A DNA stretch of 64,000 nt from Alisma plantago-aquatica (GCA_963693085.1 OY856409.1:295530058-295594057); one strand, 5' to 3'. Shown: positions 20,779-34,339, numbered from the stretch's first letter. The notes: a model not told the origin generated them from the sequence alone. Translations and numbers: made by a program.

Positions 20779-23700
20779 GGGGATTACCTCTTTTTCTTCA
20801 TTGATAATAGCTCCAGGAGAAGGGCCATGGTGGGAAGGTAGGATTGGGGAATCAATCCCCTTTTGTGATTCTCTTCTCTACCCTCTATTTCCTTCTACTT
20901 CTTTTTTTCTTCTTCAAGGATAATTTGGTCATTTCACGCCTCTTGGTTTTTGTTTTCATGCTGAGGATTAGTTGCTGAGTAGGTAGTGGGGCCAGCTGAG
21001 TTGGCCACTCTTGATTGGGCCAACTCAGTGCAAGCACCCTTTCCCTCTCTCTCTTCTTCTCTCAGATAATTTGCTGATGTGTAATTTTCTTATCGGTCGA
21101 TTTTCTAAAATTCATAATAAACCATTCATAGCTCAGAAAAATAAAGTACAATATGCTTTGGAATTAGAAAAATGTAAGCTTTCCTATGGTACTAGTTTTG
21201 TAACCTAAATCTAATGATAAAAATATGTGATTTTGTTGGATTTAATCTAAATGGATAATAGCTTGCGAAATTCATAACTAAATATTTATAAGTCTGAAAA
21301 ATATAATAATATATGTTTTGAGTTTAGAAAAGTGTAATATAAAACATGGAATGGTTTTCATGGCCTAATTCACACATTAAGAAAATAAATAAATTCTAGG
21401 GTTTGATTAATGAATATGAAATAAACAAAAAATCTACCTATATGCTTGGTAGGTTCTTTGGAGGCCTAGGCTTGGACCTAGAAGTGACTTTGGACTTTGT
21501 ATTCCAAAGTTGAGGTATGCTTGCATCCCTATTATTCTATGTTGAGCAATTCACCTATATTCTTCTTTCTCTTGGTCCCATGGACATTAGCCTACACCAT
21601 ATCTTGTTCTTTTAAAATTATGCTTCATGTGGAGTACCTTACTTGTTATTGATCTTGTGATCATGGATATTCTTTTGGACTCTTTTCATGTGCTTTGTAC
21701 ATGATAGAACTCTATATGATGACATGTGATGTCTTTTCTCCACTTGTGAGGTGGATGTATATGTTGGCCAATTTTGTGGCGATTTTGTATAATCTGACTA
21801 TACTTTTTACTTGCCTCTCTATTAAACATGCTATGTGAATTGGGGATTGCCACAATTTTCTTATCTGGGTATAGCTCCAGGACAAGGGCCATGGTGAGAA
21901 GGTAGGATCGTGGAATCAATCCCCTTGTGCAATTCTCTTCTCTGCCCTCCATTTCCTTCTGATTCTATTTTTCTTCTTCAGGGATAATTGGGTCATTTCA
22001 TGCCTCTTGGTTTTTGTTTTCACAGTGAGGATTAGTTGCTGAGTAGGTAGTGGGGCCGGTTGAGTTGGTCACTCATGATTGGGCCAACTCAGTGCGAGCA
22101 CCCTCTCCCTCTCTCTTCTTCTCTCAGATAATTTGCTGATGTGTAATTTTCTTATTGGCTGATTTTCTAAAATTCATAATAAACCATTCATAGATAAGAA
22201 AAATAATGTAAGAATATGATTTGGAATAAAAAAATGTAAGCTTTCCTATGGTACTAGTTTTTAACCTAAATCCAATGATAAAAATATGCGATTTTCTTGG
22301 ATTTAATCTAAATGGACAATAGCTTGAAAAATTCATAATTAAATATTTATAAGTCAGAAAAATATAATAAAATATGTTTTGAGTTCAGAAAAGTGTAATC
22401 TAAAACATGGAATGGTTTTAATAACCTAATTAACACATTAAGAAAAAGGTGATTTCTAGGGTTTGATTAATAGATATGAGATTAACACAAAATCTACCTA
22501 TATGCTTAATAGGTTCTTTAAGGGCCTAGGCTTGGACCTAGAAGTGACTTTGGAATTTGGATTCTGAAGTTTAGGTATGTTTGCATCTCCTATTATTCTA
22601 TGTTGAGCAATTCACCTATATTCTTCTTTCTCTTAGTCCTATGGACATTATCCTACACCATATCTTGTTCTTTCGAAATTATGCTTCATGTGAAGTACCC
22701 TACTTGTTACTGATCTTATGATCATGGATATTCTTTTGGACTCTTTTCATGTGCTTTGTACATGATGGAATTCTATATGATGACATGTGATGTCTTTTTC
22801 CTACTTGTGAGGTGGATGTATATGTTGACCACTTTTGTGGTGATTTTGTATAATCTGACTATACTTTTTACTTGCCTCTCGATTAAACATGCTATGTGAA
22901 TTGGGGATTTCCTCATTTTTCTTCTCTGGGTATCACTCCAGGAGAAGAGCCATGGTGAGAAGGTAGGATAAGGGAATCAATCCCCTCGTATGATTCTCCT
23001 CTGCCCTCCGTTTCCCTCTGCTTCTGTTTTTCTTTTTCATGGATAAATTGGTCATTTCACGCCTCTTGGTTTTTTGTTTTCACGTTGAGGATTAGTTGCT
23101 GAGTAGGGAGTGGGGCCATATGAATTGGCCACTCCTGATTGGGCCAACTCAGTGCAAGAACCCTCTCTCTCTCTCTTCTTCTCTCAGATAATTTGCTGAT
23201 GTGTAATTTTCTTATTGGTTGGTTTTCTAAAATTCATACTAAACCAATCATAGCTTAGAAAAATATGCTTTGGAATTAGAAAAATGTAAGATTTCCTATG
23301 GTACTAGTTTTTTAACCTAAATCCAATGATAAAATACGTGATTTTCTTGGATTTAATCTAAATGGATAATAGCTTGCAAAATTCATAACTAAATATTTAT
23401 AAGTTAGAAAAATATAATAAAATATGTTTTGAGTTCAAAAAAGTGTAATGTAAAAGATGGCATGGTTTTCATAACCTAATTTACACATTAATAAAAAGGT
23501 GATTTCTAGGGTTTGATTAATGAATATGAAATAAACAGAAAATCTACCTATATGCTTAATAGGTTCTTTGGAGGCCTAGGCTTGGACCTAGAAGTGACTT
23601 TGGACTTTGGATTCTAAAGTTGAGGTAAGTTTGCATATCTTATTATTCTATGTTGAGCAATTCACCTATATTCTTCTTTCTCTTGGTCCTATGGACATTA

Positions 23701-23949
23701 GCCTACACCATATCTTGTTCTTTTGAAATTATGCTTCATGTGAAGTACCCTACTTGTTACTGATCTTGTGATCATGGATATTCTTTTGGACTCTTTTCTT
23801 GTGCTTTGTACATGATGAAATTCTATATGATGACATGTGATGTCTTTTTGCCACTTGTGAAGTGGATGTATATGTTGGCCACTTTTGTGGTGATTTTGTA
23901 TAATCTGACTATACTTTTTACTTGCCACTACATTTTACATGCTATGTGA
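20779..23949 (+). repeat. Tandem triplication of a 1.06 kb unit
   Basis: Units 20779-21841, 21842-22902 and 22903-23949 each start GGGGATT, pass through AATCAATCCCC and TTAGTT..CTGAGTAGG, and end GCTATGTGA. The right LTR has one such unit (27126-28184). The units differ from one another at a few percent of positions with small indels, so the triplication is not recent. None encodes a recognisable protein. Confidence 0.9.
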
Positions 23950-24843
23950 TTCAGTAGCACTAAAGTAGTGTAATTGCATTGGTTTTGTTTATGGGCAGAT
24001 GTGTCATTTCTTGCTCGAGCAGTATGCTCTTTTGGGATGGAGGTGGCCCCATACCCGGGTTTCAAGTTTGTGAGACTTGGCCCATATTATATATTGAGAG
24101 TTTGGCAGTACATCATTCTCTATCAGGTTTCAAGTTTGTGAGACTTGGCTAACTTTATATTTATATTATTCTAGGGCTATGCTTATCTCACATGCATGCA
24201 AGATATTGATGACGATTGTGTGGTGTGTGCCCTACTTTATATTATTGTGCTTCATTTCCCTCCTTGGTAGTGGATGCATATATGACACAATCTTTTATTT
24301 GTTTTAATGGTAAGTATCTCCTTTTGTGATTTATTTCTCTTGATACCCACTTGGGTGGTACTTTCTTTTCTATGGGAAGCTTCTAATTATTTTTTATCCT
24401 TAGTTCCATATATTTCTCAATTTAGTTTTTAGTATGCACATACCAACCTTTTCTGATGTCTTCTATTTTTCTCTTCTTGCTGGGGTATGCTTCCAACTCT
24501 AGGTGAAAGATATGGAGGACATAGTTTGAAGATATGAACTTATATTAAGGAGTTAAAGCTTGGAGACAATCTTTTTGTGGTTTAGATTTCCATCTACATG
24601 GATCCTTATGATGTACCCTTACATGTAAGTTTAAGATGTTCTTCTGTAACCTTATGTGAAATTGAATATAATTAATGTTTTTATTCTACTGGTATAGTTT
24701 GGTTATTTTGATTACCATTAATTCAAGATTTGAAAATTTTACACCCAGTCCAAGATACCTTTTTGGTGTGTTTGGTTTGGAGGTTCTATTCTTCAATTTT
24801 TTAGTAAGGAGTGGTTCCCTATGGGATCCCACTCCTTACAACA

Positions 24844-24861
24844 TGGTATTAGATCCCATGG
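24844..24861 (+). other. Primer binding site, degenerate Met tRNA type
   Basis: TGGTATTAGATCCCATGG directly follows the LTR end. It differs from the Met primer site by C-to-T and G-to-T changes; the relative at 9226-9242 keeps the perfect form. Confidence 0.75.
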
Positions 24862-25549
24862 TAGTCAGCATCTGACTATTTCAATTTTGTCTCCCTGATT
24901 AGAACCCTTGACTTTGCTAAGTTACCTCTAGGTGAGATGTTCACCCTAGATTTGATCTTTGGATGCAATAAGGTTTGTTTGAGGATAATATTAGGGTATG
25001 AGGAAGTAATAGGACAAGGAGTCTTGTTATGGATAAATTGTGACTTGGTTTCCACAATTGATTTTGGATCCATATTTTGTTTCATCTTGAAAAGTTTTCA
25101 TCGCCAAAAATATATTTTCAATTATATTATTATAAGTACAAAATTTTCTAGATTTCATTGAAGTTTTCTTGAACTTAGTCACAATGAAGAGAAAAGCTTG
25201 AATTAGTTAGAGTAGAATCTAACCCTAGTTTTGACTTTGGAGTTGTGACTAGGATTGATATAAAGGTGTAGTTGACCTACCCTATGACTTTTTGATGTTC
25301 ATGTAGGGTTGTTAGGTTAGAGACACAAGGACCTAAAACTCAACCCTAGATGGTTCTAACTTAATAGTTGGATACATGAGAAACATAAATCTCTAGAACT
25401 TTCACAACTAAAAGATATGTGGATAAAACCCTATATGTTGTTTAGTTTGACTTGTTAGGTTGAACCCTTTTAAGGGGTAGAGAGTAGTTGGTTGTTGATG
25501 ATTGGATCAATAGATTTTGTGGACGAAATCCTTTTAAGCTGTGGAGTGT
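24862..25549 (+). other. Short non-coding internal region of the non-autonomous element
   Basis: About 690 bases with no gag-pol similarity in any frame that I could recognise; the longest frame (24937-25161) looks random. The first part matches 9162-9225 on the minus strand. The last 40 bases (GGACGAAATCCTTTTAAG, then GTGGAG) resemble gypsy PPT regions such as 48112-48131. Confidence 0.7.
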
Positions 25550-28500
25550 TGTAACATAATAGATCTTAAACCCTACCCTAGAACTTTGACCTTTTGGACT
25601 TAGCCAAACAAGGTTGAGGTTAGAGTAATCTTAATAAGCTAATGCATGAATGTAACCTAATAGGTCACATGACTCAATCATATGGTAATAAGAAGATAAA
25701 GAACTTAATTGGATGAATATTTTTGTTAATGGACCACTAGTAGGCCATAAGACATATCTCATAAAAAGAAATCTCAAAAGTGGAAATAAACTTCAAATTC
25801 ATAATCTACATATCAAAATTATCCTACATGTCAAATTTCATTTAATTTGGACAACCTTGGAATATTAGGGTAAATTTAGGATAGAGAAAGTGTATAAAAG
25901 ACACAAGTAATAATTAATATGATAAAAGACTTCAAAATATGGAAATAATGGAAAATTCATATTCAACTTATCAAAGACAACTTGTGGATGAAGTTTCACC
26001 AAATTTGGATAATCCTAATGTAATTAATGCATGAGGAAAGATAAAATAAGGTTTGATTAATTAATGCATCAAAAGTCTTCGATAGGAAAATATAAATGCA
26101 AAATTAGAATCAACATGCCTTAATTGGCCTCTGTGCCAAATTTCACTTTAATTTGGAGAAAGTTTGAACCCCTAATTGAAGTGATAGAAAATAAGAAATC
26201 ATATGGATGCCACTTTATTCGAATAGAACTGGAATTTGATTTATTTGTCACGTTGTCACAATATCGTCCTTTGGAACTGGGTTTATCTTTATACACCTAT
26301 CTCAGCATGTTGTCTGATCCAGATCTAAGGGCAGAGAGGTTTTCTCCTACCTTGGATCAGACTGTATTTTTCAAGTAACAGTGATCGTGATCTTGTCTTT
26401 GCGATCTCGTTTCCCCCTTTCTAAATAATTTTCCAAAATTCTTTCACTTTTGAATTTGTAATTCTTTCCCAATCTCAGCAAGCCCCTATACAGCTTCTCT
26501 CTCGCCAAGATCAGAAAATGCCTAAAGAGGCATTAAACCCTCTTCCCATCCAGAGTTCCCAAAAACCATCTACACCAACTACCATCATATATAAGTGCCT
26601 AGAAACCACCGCCATACCTACAAGAGTCCTTCTATACCTCCAATTGGAACTAAATGCCTAAATAACACCTTCACCAATCGAGTTCCCCCTATTGACCTCC
26701 ATGGCTTCTGGCCACCAACTCCAACTGTGCCCCTTCAATTCAGGACACATGAAGCTACCCCAAAACTTATCTAAGGTTCCCCTGTGTTTTGTTTTAACTG
26801 GGGCTCACCAAGATGTTGCCCATTTGAACCCACCATGGTTCCACTGTCAACCTTCATTGCAGGAGCTTTCGAGTGATTCTCTAGCCCCGGTAAGACCCCC
26901 TGCATCTTCGTCTTGCTATTCCATAGCCATCTTCACTATCACATTGAATAATCAGTCGAATATCTGTTGTTTTCCAATTTTCACACTCGTTGTTCTATTC
27001 CACCGAGTTTAGCATGATGCGGCATGGATGTTACCCTCATTGTATAGTTCTTTGATCTCAGGTGATAGCTCGTTGTGTTCATTGACTCATTATGGTATCA
27101 TATGATGGTTTTGCTGGTTGCGAGGGGGGATTGCCTCATTTTTCTTCATCGGGTATAGTTCCAAGAGAAGGGCCATGGCAAGAAGGTAGGATCGGGGAAT
27201 CAATCCCCTTTTGCGATTCTCTTCTCTGCCCTCCATTTCCTTTTGCTTCTATTTTTCTTCTTCATGGATAATTAGGTCATTTCACGCCTCTTGGTTTTTT
27301 TTTCACGCTGAGGATTAGTTTCTGAGTAGGCAGTGGGGCCGGCTGAGTTGGCCACTCTTGAATGGGCCAACTCAGTGCGAGCACCCTCTCCCTCTTTCTC
27401 TTCTTCTCTCGGATAATTTGCTGATGTGTAATTTTCTTATTGGTTGATTTTCTAAAATACATAATAAACCATTCATAGCTCAAAAAAATAAAGTAAAACA
27501 TGCTTTGAAATTGGAAAAATGTAAGCTTTCCTATAATACTAGTTTTGTAACCTAAATCAAATGATAAAAATATGTTATTTTCTTGGATTTAATCTAAATG
27601 GATAATAGCTTGCAAAATTCATAACTAAATTTTTATATGTCAGAAAAATATAATAAAATATGTTTTGAATTTTGAAAAGTGTAATATAAAAATGGCATGA
27701 TTTCCATAACCTAATTTACACATTATGAAAAAGGTGATTTCTAGGGTTTGATTAATGAATATGAAATTAACACAAAATCTACCTATATGCTTAATAGGTT
27801 CTTTGGAGGCCTAGGCTTGGACCTAGAAGTGACTTTGGACTTTGGATTCTAAAGTTGAGGTAAGTTTGCATATCTTATTATTCTATGTTGAGCAATTCAC
27901 CTATATTCTTCTTTCTCTTGGTCCTATGGACATTAGCCTACACCATATCTTGTTCTTTTGAAATTATGCTTCATGTGAAGTACCCTACTTGTGACTAATC
28001 TTGTGATCATGGATATTCTTTAAGACTCTTTTCATGTGCTTTGTACATGATGGAACTCTATATGATGACATGTGATGTATTTTTCCCACTTGTGAGGTGG
28101 ATGCATATGTTGGCCACTTTTGTGGTGATTTTGTATAATATGACTATGCTTTTTATTTGCCTCTACATTTTACATGCTATGTGATTCAGTAACACTAGAG
28201 TAGTGTAATTGCATTGGTTTTATTTGTGGGCAAATGTGTAATTTCCTGCTCAAGCAGTATGCTCTTTTGGGATGGAGGCGGTCCCATACCCGGGTTTCAT
28301 GTTTGTGAGACTTGGCCCATATTATATATCAAGAGTTTGGTAGTACGTCATTCTCTATCAGGCTTCAAGTTTGTGAGACTCGGTGGACTTTGTATTTATA
28401 TTGTTCTAAGGCTATGCTTATCTCACATGCATGCAGGATATTAATGATGATTGTGGGGTGTGTGCCCTACTTTCTCTTATTGTGCTTCATTTCCCTCCAT

Positions 28501-29068
28501 GGTAGTGGATGTATGTATGACACAATCTTTTATTTGTTTTAATGGTAAGTATCTCCTTTTGTGATTCATTTCTCTTGATACCCACTTGGGTGGTACTTAC
28601 TTTTCTATGGGAAGCTTCTAATTATTTATTATCCTTTATTCCATATATTGCTCAATTTACTTTTTAGTATGCACATACCAGCCTTTGCTGATGTCTTCTA
28701 TTTTTCTCTTCTTGCTGGGGTATGCTCCCAACCCTAGGTGAAAGACACAGAGGACATGGTATGAAGATATTGACTTAGCTTAAGTAGTTAAAGCTTGGAA
28801 ACAATCTTGATGTGGTATAGATTTCCCTCTACATGGATCCTTATGATGTACCCTTACATGTAAGTTTAAGATGTTCTTCTATAACCTTATGTGAAATTGA
28901 ATATAGTCAATGTTTTTATTCTACTGCTACACTTTGGTTGTTTTGATTACCATTAATTAAGATTTAAAATTTTACACCCACTCCAAGATTGGGTGTGTTT
29001 GGTATGGAGGTTCTATTCTTCAAATATTTAGTAAGGAGTGGTTCCCCTCTGGGATCCCACTCCTTATA
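25550..29068 (+). repeat. Right LTR of the non-autonomous element
   Basis: A 3.5 kb LTR starting TGTAACATAATAGATC and ending CTCCTTATA, where the left LTR has CTCCTTACAACA. It holds a single copy of the 1.06 kb unit at 27126-28184. It lacks the copia-type LTR, so that insertion came after this element was made. Confidence 0.8.
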
Positions 29069-29073
29069 GGTGA
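29069..29073. repeat. Right target-site duplication GGTGA
   Basis: Matches 17227-17231. The gypsy solo LTR resumes at 29074. Confidence 0.75.
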
Positions 29074-30603
29074 TATCCTCAAGTAATGTGATTAAGGGAT
29101 TGATATCCCACAGTGATGTGTAACCATGGTGTTGTCCTTTTGAATGATATATATTTGAGTACCATGTGGTTATTGTGTGATAAGTTCAAACCTTGTACAT
29201 ATTATATCTTCTGGAGTTGCAATGTACCTTATTTTCTTATATAGTTTGTTTTGCACTTTATCGTTGTAATTGATTGATGCTAAAGTCATCTAATTGGTTA
29301 ACTAATTAAGTGGAACCTTAATCATCTAGGTGCCTTGTTCCATAGATCCTTTCTAGTGTTAGCTCTAATTGTTGAATTGGTGAAATGAGTATAACTTAGA
29401 GTGCATATTTTTGAATATGTGGGGACGCAAGTCGATGTATCTCCTTACATCCACAATTACATATTGTGTGATATGACCATGCATGAGCTGATCTCCTTAT
29501 GATATGGATGGCCATGCATGATCCTGTTCTTATAGCGTCATTACCTGTACCAAGGTGGGATAGGTGTTTTATATGGATGATCATGCGTGATTTGATCCTT
29601 CTATTGACTATATGTCACTTTCTTTGCAGTTGACCGATATGTCTCTGCGGTGTTTTCTTTTGTGCTGACTAAGAGGTGCAGAGATCTCATGGATTTGGCT
29701 CTTCCATTTGACCTTATGTGGCACTGATTTTGACTTAGCAGTGGTCAATTGGATTTGGGTGGTACGACTCAAATCCTAGGGGCAATAATAAAGGGCATAA
29801 CACAATCGTGTAGTATATCCTATTTAGGGTTAAATACGAATACATTGGTTGAGCCATTTTGCCTTATCTTTTTACTGATTTCTTATTTTATAAGATGGTA
29901 AGAGGAACCAACTGTTATAGGTGTTCTTCATATTCCTTTTTAGAATATAACTTGGTTCATTGTTCAGTGGTAGCTTTTTAGTCCTGCTTAATCTACTTTA
30001 CATGTTATATACATATCATTTGGCTGAATTTGCTCAATTTGCTTACTATGATGTTTTAACTACTGATCTTATATGTGCTTTAATAGATGGCGGAGAATTA
30101 TATCTCTCGCTGGGACGTTTGGTATCACCCCATGGGTTTCCACATCTTTTAAGTGGTCAATCGTGAGGAAGTACATACCGTGTTGTTAGTGATGAGCAAC
30201 AAGATGACCAATAGTTGTTCCAAGGTTGGATATGTTTCTTGTGTATAGAAGTAGAGTCCTATATGTCATCCTTATACACTCAGGTCCTTAGGGAGGTTTT
30301 TGTTGTATGTATTGATATGAGGTTTTGGTTCTACGTCCGTTGTTGTATAAAGATGACATATATGTATATGAATAGATTATCATGTATGATAGGATGTGGC
30401 TAGAGAGCCAGTGAACATTATCTTGTATAATGTTTTAGGGCAGGTGATACACAATACATGTGGATTTTGTGGGCTCATGTGCAAAATGTTGCAAACCATA
30501 TGATCATGTGCAATCAATTTTAAATTCCAGTGATTTATGGTAACTTGGTTGTTTAGTTTTATTATCCACAATTTGGTTTTGAGTAATCTCTCTTATTTTG
30601 GCC

Positions 30604-33578
30604 TGGGGATCAATCCCCTTGATTCCAGGGGCATGGGGGACTTCAATAGATGGGTGAAGGACATGGAATTGTTGGAGATTTTGTTTGTGGGTATCGCCTT
30701 CACTTGGGTTTACGGACAGAATGGGATTCCAATAGTGTGGAAGAGGTTTCATAGGGGTTTTTTCAATGAGTATTGGTGGTCATCTTTTCCTCAAAGAGTG
30801 AATCACTGGGACAGAGATAGGTCCTCATACCACTTCTCATTGTTGTTGGAGCTATCAAGGACTGAACCCCCACACCCTCCTCCTTTATTTTCCTTCTTGG
30901 AAGGGTGTTTTCCCTACATCATAGAGTATTGGGAAAAACCTTTGGATGGTCGGGATGAGCCATCCACCTTGTTGTTCCTTAAGCTTAGAAAATTGAAAGG
31001 AGTGTTGAAGAAGTGGAATAAGGAGACACTTGGGGACCTTAAGCAGCTGAGAATTGATCTTGAAGATCTTATGTCCTACCTGTAGGTAGCTTTTAATGAT
31101 CATCCTTATCAGAATGTGTTCTCCTTACTAAAGCAAGTGGATTCAAATTTGTTTGTTGTATTAGAGAGAGAATGATCAATCTGGAAGGACAAGGCCTGGG
31201 TTAGTTGACTATGGATGGGGAGAGGAACACCAAATTTTATCATATGTCTGTGAAGAGTCAAAGATGTAGAAGGAGGGTGAGGAAGTTGTGCCTCATAGAT
31301 GGGGTGGAGGTCACATGGATGGAAAATATGAATAGAAAGAATGCTCTACATTTTCAGACATTGTGCATCGAGAAATTGGGGGGCTTTTGACCCACAAGAG
31401 GATTAGTTTCTCAATATCATTCCTTTCATTCTATCTATAGAAGAATATATGGTATTGATTGCTAACTAGTTGGAAGTGGAGACATTGGACATGATCTATT
31501 TGATGGACGTTCATGCTATGCCAGGACCTAATGGGGTCTCTGTCAAGTTCTTATTGGACAAATCAGACATCATCAAAGAGGACTTCATGGCTATGGTGTA
31601 AAGTTTTTTAGAGATGATCAGATTCGTAGGAGTTTCCTTTGCAGTAAACTAGGTTTGATCCCTAAAAAGGGAAACCTGGAGTCATTTTCATTTTTGAAGG
31701 ACTTTAGGATGATCTTAGTGGAAAAAATATCTAAGAGGATTGTTGCTAGGCTCATAAAATAACCATATCGTGTTGTTATTGAAGACCTTCGTCTTGGAGG
31801 AAAAATGGGTGTTTGTATCTGGATAAGATATTTTTCACAATATCAAGGTGGCAAGGGAGTTATTCCACAACCTGAATAAAAGGGAGGTTGAGAAGAATAT
31901 GATCATAAAGGTAGATATTATGATTGCCCACGACACTATGACTTGGGAGTTCCTCATAGAGATCATGTGTTGTTTTGGTTTCATGAATTGTTCTACATCA
32001 TTGTGGTTAAGCTCTTTAAAAAATTTTAGATGTCTGTGGTGTTAAATAGTTGGACTAAATGTTTCTTCCCCGTGCTTAGGGGTTGAAGCAAGGAAATCCT
32101 TTGTCCCTAGAGTTGTTCATCCTTTTTGAAAAGGCATTTTGCAAGAGATACAATGGGTGAGTGGATGAAGGGTTGATCACATCTTATTGGTTCAGAGGGA
32201 GTGCTATTCTACCGACCCTTCTCTAGTATGTGGATGACTTGATCTTCTTAATGAGAAGCTTACCCACTTCATTGGACCACCTTAGGATCTTGCTAGTTGA
32301 ATACGAGCATGCTTCATGTCAAAATGTCAACCAAGGGAAGTCAGGCTTCCTAATTAAGGATAGAGAGAGGTGAAGGATGTGGAGACGATATGCCGATTGT
32401 TTAACTTCTAGCACAGGGGGATTCATATGGAGTATCTTGGTGCTCCAGTAGTGGGACGTCACACTTTGCTAGTATGGTGGATTAGGTGTAGGAGAAGTTG
32501 GCGGGCTGGAAGATAGGGCTTCTCTCCTTTGCTGGAAGGATATTGCCTATTCAACATTTCCCAACGTCCATCTTATTATATGTTATGGAAGCACTTCTGG
32601 TTCCATATTTGGTGATTAAAGAAGTGTATAGACTGATGACCATGTTTCATTAGAGGTGAGGGATGAATCCAAGAGGAGGAATTGGGTGGCTTGGTCAGCT
32701 CAAATGAAAGATAAGGGATGGAGGGGCTCGACATACTATTGTTGCTGGAGGTGACAAGCATATTTGATCAAAGGTTGTTGGGAGGTGCTTACATAGAACT
32801 AAATCTAGGATAATATGTGAATATCAAAGTATAAGAGGATCAGAGTGAGTAGGGACATGACACACCTCCACCTCCTCCTCTCGACATTCCTCTCCCTGGT
32901 GTGGAGGTAGATTTGGGTAGCTTTTCCACTAGTTGTGTCGTGGGGGTGTTAGATTGTTGGGAAGGGAGACCTTAGCTTCTGGTTTGATAGGTGGCATGGT
33001 CCCCCCTTGCATACCTTGACATGGCAACAATCTGATGTCAGATTGCCTATCATGATTAGAGATATGTGGTTGGATGAGGCTAAATGGGACAAGGATACGC
33101 TAGGACCCTTTATGGATGAGGAGGGAATGCACAATGTGGTGAGCTCATGTGGTTTCATGGATAATAGAGATGATGATATTGTTTGTTTGGAGGACTAATG
33201 GGGTGCTTTTCCCTTATATCAGCTAAGAGAATTGTGAGGGCTAGACAACCTCTAAGTGAGATATGGACCTAGTGGAGATGGAACCCAACCATCCTGCCAT
33301 GTGCCACTGCGCTGGTTTGGAAACTGGTGCATATGGATTTTCCTACTGATCATAATATTCGTAAGTGCATGATTCATGTCGCATTTAGATGTGAATGTTG
33401 TCTGTCTCCACAGAAGAAACATGCATATCATCTTTTTGAAGATAGAGTGGTGGCTAGAGAGTTGTGGGATAGGGCCGCATATCTAGTGGATTTGAAGAGA
33501 AATGATTTAAGGGGGTTAAATATTAGGGATAGGTTGGAGTTCTATTGGAGTAAGGTTGATAGGGTGTCCTTCTCGTGA
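30604..33578 (+). pseudogene. L1 LINE ORF2, endonuclease end, reverse transcriptase and zf-RVT
   Basis: Coding resumes in the frame used at 30537-31085: NPLDSRGMGDFNRWV, then FTWVYGQNG, the end of the endonuclease. Next come GERNTKFYH (31215), an RT palm block with IIKVDIMIAHDTMTWEFL (31896), RGLKQGNPLS (32080), YVDD (32227-32238) and NQGKSGF, then LSFAGRILPIQ (32520), and a C-terminal zinc finger near 33350-33480 (CECC, H, C-less end). Pieces lie in different frames with many stops, so no functional protein can be made. RT plus endonuclease nick DNA and copy RNA at the nick in live L1 elements. Confidence 0.85.
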
Positions 33579-33739
33579 TGGCTCCGTGGCACAATTTTGA
33601 ATTTGGTTGTATGGGTAGTTAGGAGAGGGATATGCAACAATAGGTTTGGTTGGAAACAAATGGATGGGGTGTACATTGGAAGGATCTCACGGAGGTGGTT
33701 CACGAAGTTATTAGGGGGTTGGTATTTAAGAAGGTTCTG

Positions 33740-34184
33740 AAAAAAAATCAATTTAGCACACTTTCGTAAAAATATTTACCAACATAGCACATTTTGTAAA
33801 ATATTTCCCAAAATAACACACTTTAGTAAAAAAATGCCACTTTATATGGAGCTTTTTTTATTCCGAATTCAAAAGCGCCACAAATATTGGCGTGTTTATT
33901 TTAAAATAAAAAATAAAAAAATACAAAAAAGTGAAAAATGCCACTTAAAGTGGCGTTTTTCAACTTGACATTTATATCTTGCATCAAGTGAAAGCACCAC
34001 TTCGAGTGGCATTTTTTTACTTTTTTTATATTTATTTTATTTTAAAATAAATACACTAATATTTGTGGCGTTTTTCAAACTCGGATTTAGAAAAGTCACT
34101 TTGAGTATGTTGGGAAATATTTTGAAAAATGTGCTATGTTGGTAAATATTTTTGTAAAAGTATGCTAAACTGGTTTTTTTTCCC
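33740..34184. mobile_element. Foldback MITE with about 80-bp inverted ends
   Basis: The first 80 bases (poly-A, then TTTAGCACACTTTCGTAAAA and TTACCAACATAGCACATTTT) return inverted at the right end. Inner palindromes such as CCACTTAAAGTGGCG occur near 33945. There is no coding capacity. AAGGTTCTG (33731-33739) and AAGGTTTTA (34185-34193) flank it with two mismatches; nine bases would fit a Mutator-type transposase. It lies in the tail of the LINE. Confidence 0.8.
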
Positions 34185-34339
34185 AAGGTTTTAGATAGTA
34201 GGACGGAGGTGGGGTCTGGATGCGTTTGAAGTACAGGAACCGAGATGCTTGGTGAAGGAGGTTAGGCTTATGTGTTGGGGGCCTCCGGACCTCTATAATC
34301 TCAAGTTGAACCGAGATTTGTGCCCCCATAATATCAAAG

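Larger units (their letters stand above)
17232..24843 (+). repeat. Left LTR of the non-autonomous element, rearranged
   Basis: Starts TGTAGCATACTAGATC and ends TACAACA before the primer site. 17232-17664 aligns to 25550-25985; 19791-24843 aligns to about 26250-29068. It differs from the right LTR by the inserted copia-type LTR, loss of about 270 bases beside that insertion, a local repeat at 19828-19890 and two extra 1.06 kb units. Confidence 0.8.
17232..29068 (+). mobile_element. Non-autonomous gypsy-type LTR element with giant LTRs
   Basis: Two related LTRs (17232-24843 and 25550-29068) flank only 706 bases, which hold a primer site and a degenerate PPT but no gag or pol. GGTGA duplications flank the whole. 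The left LTR is swollen by a nested copia-type LTR and a tandem triplication; without these, both LTRs are about 3.4-3.5 kb. The end of the internal region (GGACGAAATCCTTTTAAG) matches the 3' end of plant gypsy elements. The design is LARD-like, but the internal region is much shorter than in described LARDs. Confidence 0.8.
14792..30603 (+). mobile_element. Gypsy (Tekay/Del-like) solo LTR, split by a nested element
   Basis: It starts TGTAAGACCCCTGACCTG, like the chromovirus LTR start at 48138. Its last 500 bases match the LTR ends at 42740-43100, including TATATCTCTCGCTGGGAC and the region around CTCAGGTCCT. The LTR sequence is 14792-17231 plus 29074-30603, about 4.0 kb. No internal domain follows; LINE coding resumes at once, so this is a solo LTR. 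Its right end (30603) lacks a clear CA and was placed by the LINE frame and the imperfect duplication. Confidence 0.75.
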
